From Arabidopsis thaliana (lineage: Eukaryota; Streptophyta; Magnoliopsida; Brassicales; Brassicaceae): 64,000 nucleotides of DNA. The notes beneath the pieces were generated by a model. That model did not search any database. It was not told the origin of the DNA and was given only the letters and a program-made list of their open reading frames with translations. The translations under genes and the position numbers were made by a program. Location: NCBI RefSeq assembly GCF_000001735.4, contig NC_003070.9, positions 12,208,001 through 12,272,000 of the forward strand. Reading direction: 5' to 3'. Positions 59,918 through 64,000 of this stretch are shown here, piece after piece; position 1 is the first letter of the stretch, and every line of letters begins with the position of its first letter.

Positions 59918-61690
59918 ATGGGCATTCTCCGTTTTGTATTGTTGATTAGTTTGAATCTGGTTTTGTTTGGTTTTAAAACGACCGTGTCACAGCCACAACA
60001 ACAGGCACAAGTCCCATGTTTATTCATCTTCGGTGACTCTTTAGTCGACAATGGAAACAACAATAGGTTTAACCTTGCATTCTTTTCTCTGTATTAATAT
60101 GATTTTTTATGTGTTACACAAATTCATAGTAATTTGTATTATTATGTGTAGGTTGCTTTCTCTTGCGAGGGCTAATTACCGACCTTATGGCATTGACTTT
60201 CCCCAAGGTACAACGGGACGGTTCACCAACGGTCGCACCTACGTTGATGCACTAGGTATATTTGTCGGCGAATTTTATATGTACCGAGCGCTTTGTAAAA
60301 TTCTTCTTGTACATATATACCAACGTGTTTAATTAGAAAATATTTTAGATAACGTTTATTATTTCAATACAAGTCATACTATGTCAACTTTTTTGGGACC
60401 TAAAACTTTTAAACAAATTCTAAATATTGTCATTGGTCCTCTGTGCAAAATGTTCCCTTTTACACATGCCTAGAACTAACTAGAAACGGTCTTACAATTC
60501 TAAACACAATGCAAACACTGACAATTTGTTTACTAATGAGTTAACACATTTTTTTTTGTAGCTCAAATTCTTGGATTTAGGAACTATATTCCACCATATT
60601 CCAGGATTCGTGGCCAGGCTATACTTAGAGGTGCGAATTTCGCATCTGGTGCAGCTGGCATTAGAGATGAGACCGGTGACAACTTGGTAGACGCACTATT
60701 TTTTTTTTTTGATCCATCGCCAAAAAATTTAAAACACCATCAATCCTATTGTAAGCCTTAACCGAATTCTATTACAAATATTTTTGTAGGGTGCACATAC
60801 TTCTATGAACCAGCAGGTAGAGCTATACACGACCGCGGTTCAACAGATGCTTCGATACTTCAGAGGAGACACAAATGAGCTCCAGAGATACTTAAGCCGT
60901 TGTATCTTTTACTCGGGAATGGGAAGTAACGATTATCTCAACAATTACTTCATGCCTGACTTTTACTCAACCAGTACCAATTACAATGACAAAACCTTTG
61001 CTGAGTCTCTGATAAAGAACTACACACAACAGCTCACGGTAAGGGTTGATCAGTAAGACAATAATGCATATATCTATCTCAATAGATTTTCTATATCTTG
61101 ATTCTTTTTTTTTTCTTTTTTTCGTAGCGATTGTACCAATTTGGAGCTCGGAAAGTGATTGTGACTGGAGTGGGACAGATCGGTTGCATACCTTACCAGC
61201 TCGCCCGCTACAATAATCGTAACAATAGTACTGGCAGATGCAACGAAAAGATTAACAACGCAATTGTGGTGTTTAACACTCAAGTCAAGAAACTAGTGGA
61301 CCGTTTAAACAAAGGTCAGTTGAAGGGAGCAAAGTTTGTTTACCTTGATTCCTACAAGAGTACCTATGATCTCGCCGTCAATGGAGCCGCTTACGGTGAG
61401 TTACATACATTGAAAATATATTAGTCTAATTGTTTTTAAAATGTCTTCTAGTTATTTACATTGATCCTACAGGATTTGAGGTTGTGGACAAAGGTTGTTG
61501 TGGGGTGGGGAGGAACAATGGTCAGATAACATGTTTGCCGCTGCAGACCCCGTGCCCTGACCGAACCAAGTATCTCTTTTGGGACGCGTTTCATCCGACG
61601 GAGACTGCTAACATACTGCTGGCGAAATCTAATTTTTACTCCCGAGCTTACACTTACCCAATCAACATCCAAGAACTAGCCAATCTTTGA
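59918..61690 (+). CDS. GDSL-type esterase/lipase, secreted
   Basis: Six exons (59918-60066, 60152-60255, 60562-60686, 60790-61038, 61128-61395, 61473-61690) give 370 residues. An N-terminal signal peptide spans ~1-24 (ILRFVLLISLNLVLFGF), so the enzyme is probably secreted to the wall. SGNH-hydrolase blocks are all present: block I FGDSLVDNGNNNR with nucleophile Ser41, block II Gly in GANFASGAAGI, block III GSNDYLNNY with its Asn, and block V DAFHPTE with Asp336 and His339. Plant members hydrolyse acyl esters, including cutin-related and phenolic esters; the substrate of this one cannot be inferred. The start is chosen by the signal peptide. Corresponds to At1g33811 from memory. Confidence 0.93.
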
Positions 61691-62218
61691 AGAAATAATA
61701 TCTTGATCTCCCATATGAATGCATATATGTCATGTAATATGGCTATTTATAAAATGTTTCTATTTCCTATGTGTTAACTTATGTTTCTTTGAAATAACTA
61801 ATGTTTCTTTGTTTCTGTATTGTTCCTCTTACGTAACTCTCAAATATAAGAGAAACATATGACACAAGTGCTCACTTTGATTGAAAGAATTATATTAACA
61901 ATTCTGTTTTTGGATTTGGTTTTCTAGCTCTTTTATGAGCTGTTCTTTTCTTGTCCTAATTTAGGCCTTATTTGGATAGCTTTTCTTGTTAACAGCTTAA
62001 GGTTCCGAAGAAGAGACAATAGCTGTCTTCCCTTCTTTACTCTTTCCTGACTTAGACATTTTATTGAGAATTCAAAAAACTTAATATTCATATAGGTAAA
62101 ATAAGAAGTGAATGACTAGATTAAAATTGTCAAATTTTATATTTATTCTCCCTTACATTTTCTACTAGATGAATGAAGAAAGACACCATCCTGAATTGAG
62201 AATGAAGAAATAGACCAT
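61691..62218. other. 3' flank of the GDSL gene
   Basis: 3' UTR and AT-rich flank; no gene or recognised element. Confidence 0.5.
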
Positions 62219-62783
62219 TCTGGACGTTTGGGTATTCGGGTCGGGTTCAGGTCGGGTCTTTTGGGTTCAGGTTTAGAAGTTTAGGACCCATTTGGTTATA
62301 TGTACAATTTCGGGTCGGGTACACTTCAGATCTGCATGATTTGGGTATTGGTTGAAGAACCCGATAAATAACCAAAACTATTTCGGGTTTGAGTACTAAC
62401 CCAAACCTTGTCTAAATATACCCAAATATACAGAAAGTACCCATAAAACCGGGAAGACCTGAAATTATAACAAGTTTTTCTTTATGACAATAACATAAAA
62501 TAAGAAGTAAAGCTTGTTTTGAGCTTGTTGCATAATCCAATAATTAAACAAGTCACAAACTAAAGTTATTAGTGTATATATGTTTTCTTATGTATTTATA
62601 TGTTCGGGTAATAATAAGTACTTACGGGGATCAGATTCGGTTTGGGTGATACCCGATACCTGAAGTTACTTGAGAACAAACCCCGATCGGATATTTTACA
62701 AGAACCGAAGTAGAACAGGTTTGGGTTTTCGGGTCGGGTTCTGTGTGGTTCTTTCGGTTTGGGTATTGTGCTCAGGCCTAATA
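62219..62783. repeat. CGGGT-rich repeat, possibly a hAT-like non-autonomous element
   Basis: Blocks of GGGTCGGGTTC, TTCGGGT and GGTTTGGGTAT occur at both ends (62225-62400 and 62630-62770) with inverted counterparts (ACCCGATAA, CCCAAAC) inside. The right end on the minus strand reads TTAGGCCTGAGCACAATACCC, similar to the TAGGCCTG-type terminus seen in some plant hAT repeats. The left terminus is degraded. Class assignment is tentative. Confidence 0.5.
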
Positions 62784-63313
62784 TTTTCATTTATTTAGTA
62801 CTTTGATATATAGACACATCAAGGCTTGGCCTACTACTTTCGATAAAGACACAGAGAAAGAAAAAAAAATTGTATAATGAAACTACATGATGAACTTATA
62901 AGGTTTCCTTAACTTGCAGGATTGATTTCCCAACACTCTGATACCAGAATACCTAACAAGAGCCAAAATAGAAAGCTCCAATTAAGCCGTTGATTCTATG
63001 AATCATCGGACTACGATGAACCTCTTGAAATATTTTTAAAATTCCAAGTCAAAAAGCAAAACAAGGGATTTGAGAATAAAACTCTTTCTCGACTCTTTTT
63101 AATTAAATGTCAAACAAAATGCGTCTCCTTACAAAGCTCATATGCACTTATACATAGTGCAAACAAGAAGCATATGAGCTGTGTAAGTAGACTCACCAAA
63201 TCATTTAAGGGAAATAAAATAGATGGAATTCAAAACATAAGCAAAAGCAGACTCATAACACTCAGAAAAAGCCCGAAAGCTTGTGAATATAAAAGATGTT
63301 TGTCAATGATTGA
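62784..63313. other. Intergenic region
   Basis: No gene or recognised element seen. AGCATATGAGCT and its near-inverted form AGCTCATATGC occur at 63136-63179, a short palindrome. Confidence 0.4.
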
Positions 63314-63472
63314 TTAGAGAATGCGGCATTCCTGCAGATTTTCTTCATGCATACGTCTTTTCAACTCATCCACGTTATTCTTCATTTCATGTTTTTCATT
63401 CTCACGAGCTTGTTCTCTTTCATCAAAGAACTTCTCTTGTGCCTCCGCAGCTATTTTAATATTTTTCACCAT
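63314..63472 (-). CDS. Short coiled-coil terminal exon, unidentified (52 residues)
   Basis: On the minus strand an acceptor-like TTTTTCTCAG precedes ATG at 63472-63470, and a frame of 52 residues runs to TAA at 63316-63314. It begins MVKNIKIAAEAQEKFFDERE and continues with a highly charged heptad-like region ending LQECRIL, so it is predicted coiled coil. The composition resembles the C-terminal coiled coil of plant AIG1/IAN GTPases, whose cluster follows this locus in Arabidopsis, but the similarity is only compositional. It could be the last exon of a gene whose upstream exons lie to the right, or a remnant. I cannot name it. Confidence 0.4.
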   Translation of the reverse strand: MVKNIKIAAEAQEKFFDEREQARENEKHEMKNNVDELKRRMHEENLQECRIL

Positions 63473-64000
63473 CTGAGAAAAAGAAACAAGTTTCGTTAAT
63501 TATAGCATATGTGATACTAACAGATCTATAATAAATTTTAGGCAACTTCTGAACTCGAGTACAGAAATAGTTAAACCATAAAAATTAATAGATGCAAAGT
63601 TACAACAACAAAAGAGAAAGAAAAAAATGGTGAGAAAAGGACAAACTTGATTTTAAAGAGGAAAGTGTTTAGGGTGCTATCGTCAATTTTTGGCTGATGC
63701 TAGACGACTGAAGTAATTAATCGACGACGCTAGTTTTCATGCTTAAATAGAACTTCTGAAATTCATTATTAAAAATATAATTAAATCTTATATTTTTTTA
63801 TTGTAAATTTTAAGCATTGCCAACCTAAACCACCTTTAATCACCGGGATTTTGGAAAATCGTAATATTTTTGTTGGACCCCGTTAAGCATTTTAGGCGTT
63901 ATGAATTAGCTATCATCCGTTTAGTGCCTAAAAACATTCTTGAACATTGTTTAATCGTAATGTTAGAAATACATTGTTGTAAATCTCATAATTTATATAT
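63473..64000. other. Right edge, nothing recognised
   Basis: If the preceding short frame is a real last exon, its intron and upstream exons would lie here, but no coding sequence was recognised. Confidence 0.35.

Overview
The window is nuclear DNA of a flowering plant, almost certainly Arabidopsis thaliana or a very close relative. It has AT-rich intergenic DNA, short GT-AG introns and plant-only families (CYP76C P450s, a TPS-a-like terpene synthase, an AP2/ERF factor, a DUF579 glucuronoxylan methyltransferase, jacalin lectins). The gene order and most reconstructed protein lengths match, from memory, chromosome 1 loci At1g33680 to At1g33811. Locus names and symbols are recalled, not searched. 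Exon coordinates were derived by hand from splice sites and frame continuity, and the exon lengths of each intact gene sum to a multiple of three.

Layout. 1-282: 3' end of a KH-domain gene. 853-5571 (-): complete 19-coding-exon GH116/GBA2-type glucosylceramidase. 6.3-12.5 kb: gene-poor, transposon-rich, with a solo LTR, a PIF/Harbinger MITE, a large fold-back and a 5'-truncated LINE. 12.96-20.46 kb: two CYP76C P450 genes, head-to-head, forming a large inverted duplication. The left copy is intact with an inflated first intron; the right copy carries two frameshifts. 21.6-24.5 kb: a LINE relic, a chaperonin-60 pseudogene and an F-box/FBA pseudogene. 25.8-28.3 kb: terpene synthase. 29.9-30.5 kb: ERF/DREB-type transcription factor. 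34.1-36.5 kb: myristoylated CDK-like kinase. 36.8-38.0 kb (-): DUF179/AlgH protein.

38-48.6 kb is a second repeat-rich stretch. It holds two solo LTRs carrying 5S-rRNA-like sequence (Cassandra-type TRIM), one of them inside the relic of a ribosomal protein S19 gene. 48.99-52.43 kb: a five-domain jacalin lectin with an internal two-domain duplication. 53.5-54.5 kb: glucuronoxylan 4-O-methyltransferase. 55.0-56.3 kb: a defective Harbinger element. 57.1-58.7 kb: a small unknown acidic protein. 59.9-61.7 kb: a GDSL lipase. The right end has a CGGGT-rich repeat and a short coiled-coil reading frame.

Most genes are unrelated neighbours, as usual in a plant genome. The one functional grouping worth noting is the CYP76C pair plus terpene synthase within about 15 kb: members of the CYP76C family oxidise monoterpenols, so a small terpenoid cluster is possible but unproven. 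I found no clearly new biological system. The most informative signals are the P450 palindrome with its dated MITE insertion, the LINE whose start codon lies in its target-site duplication, and the 5S-bearing LTRs.
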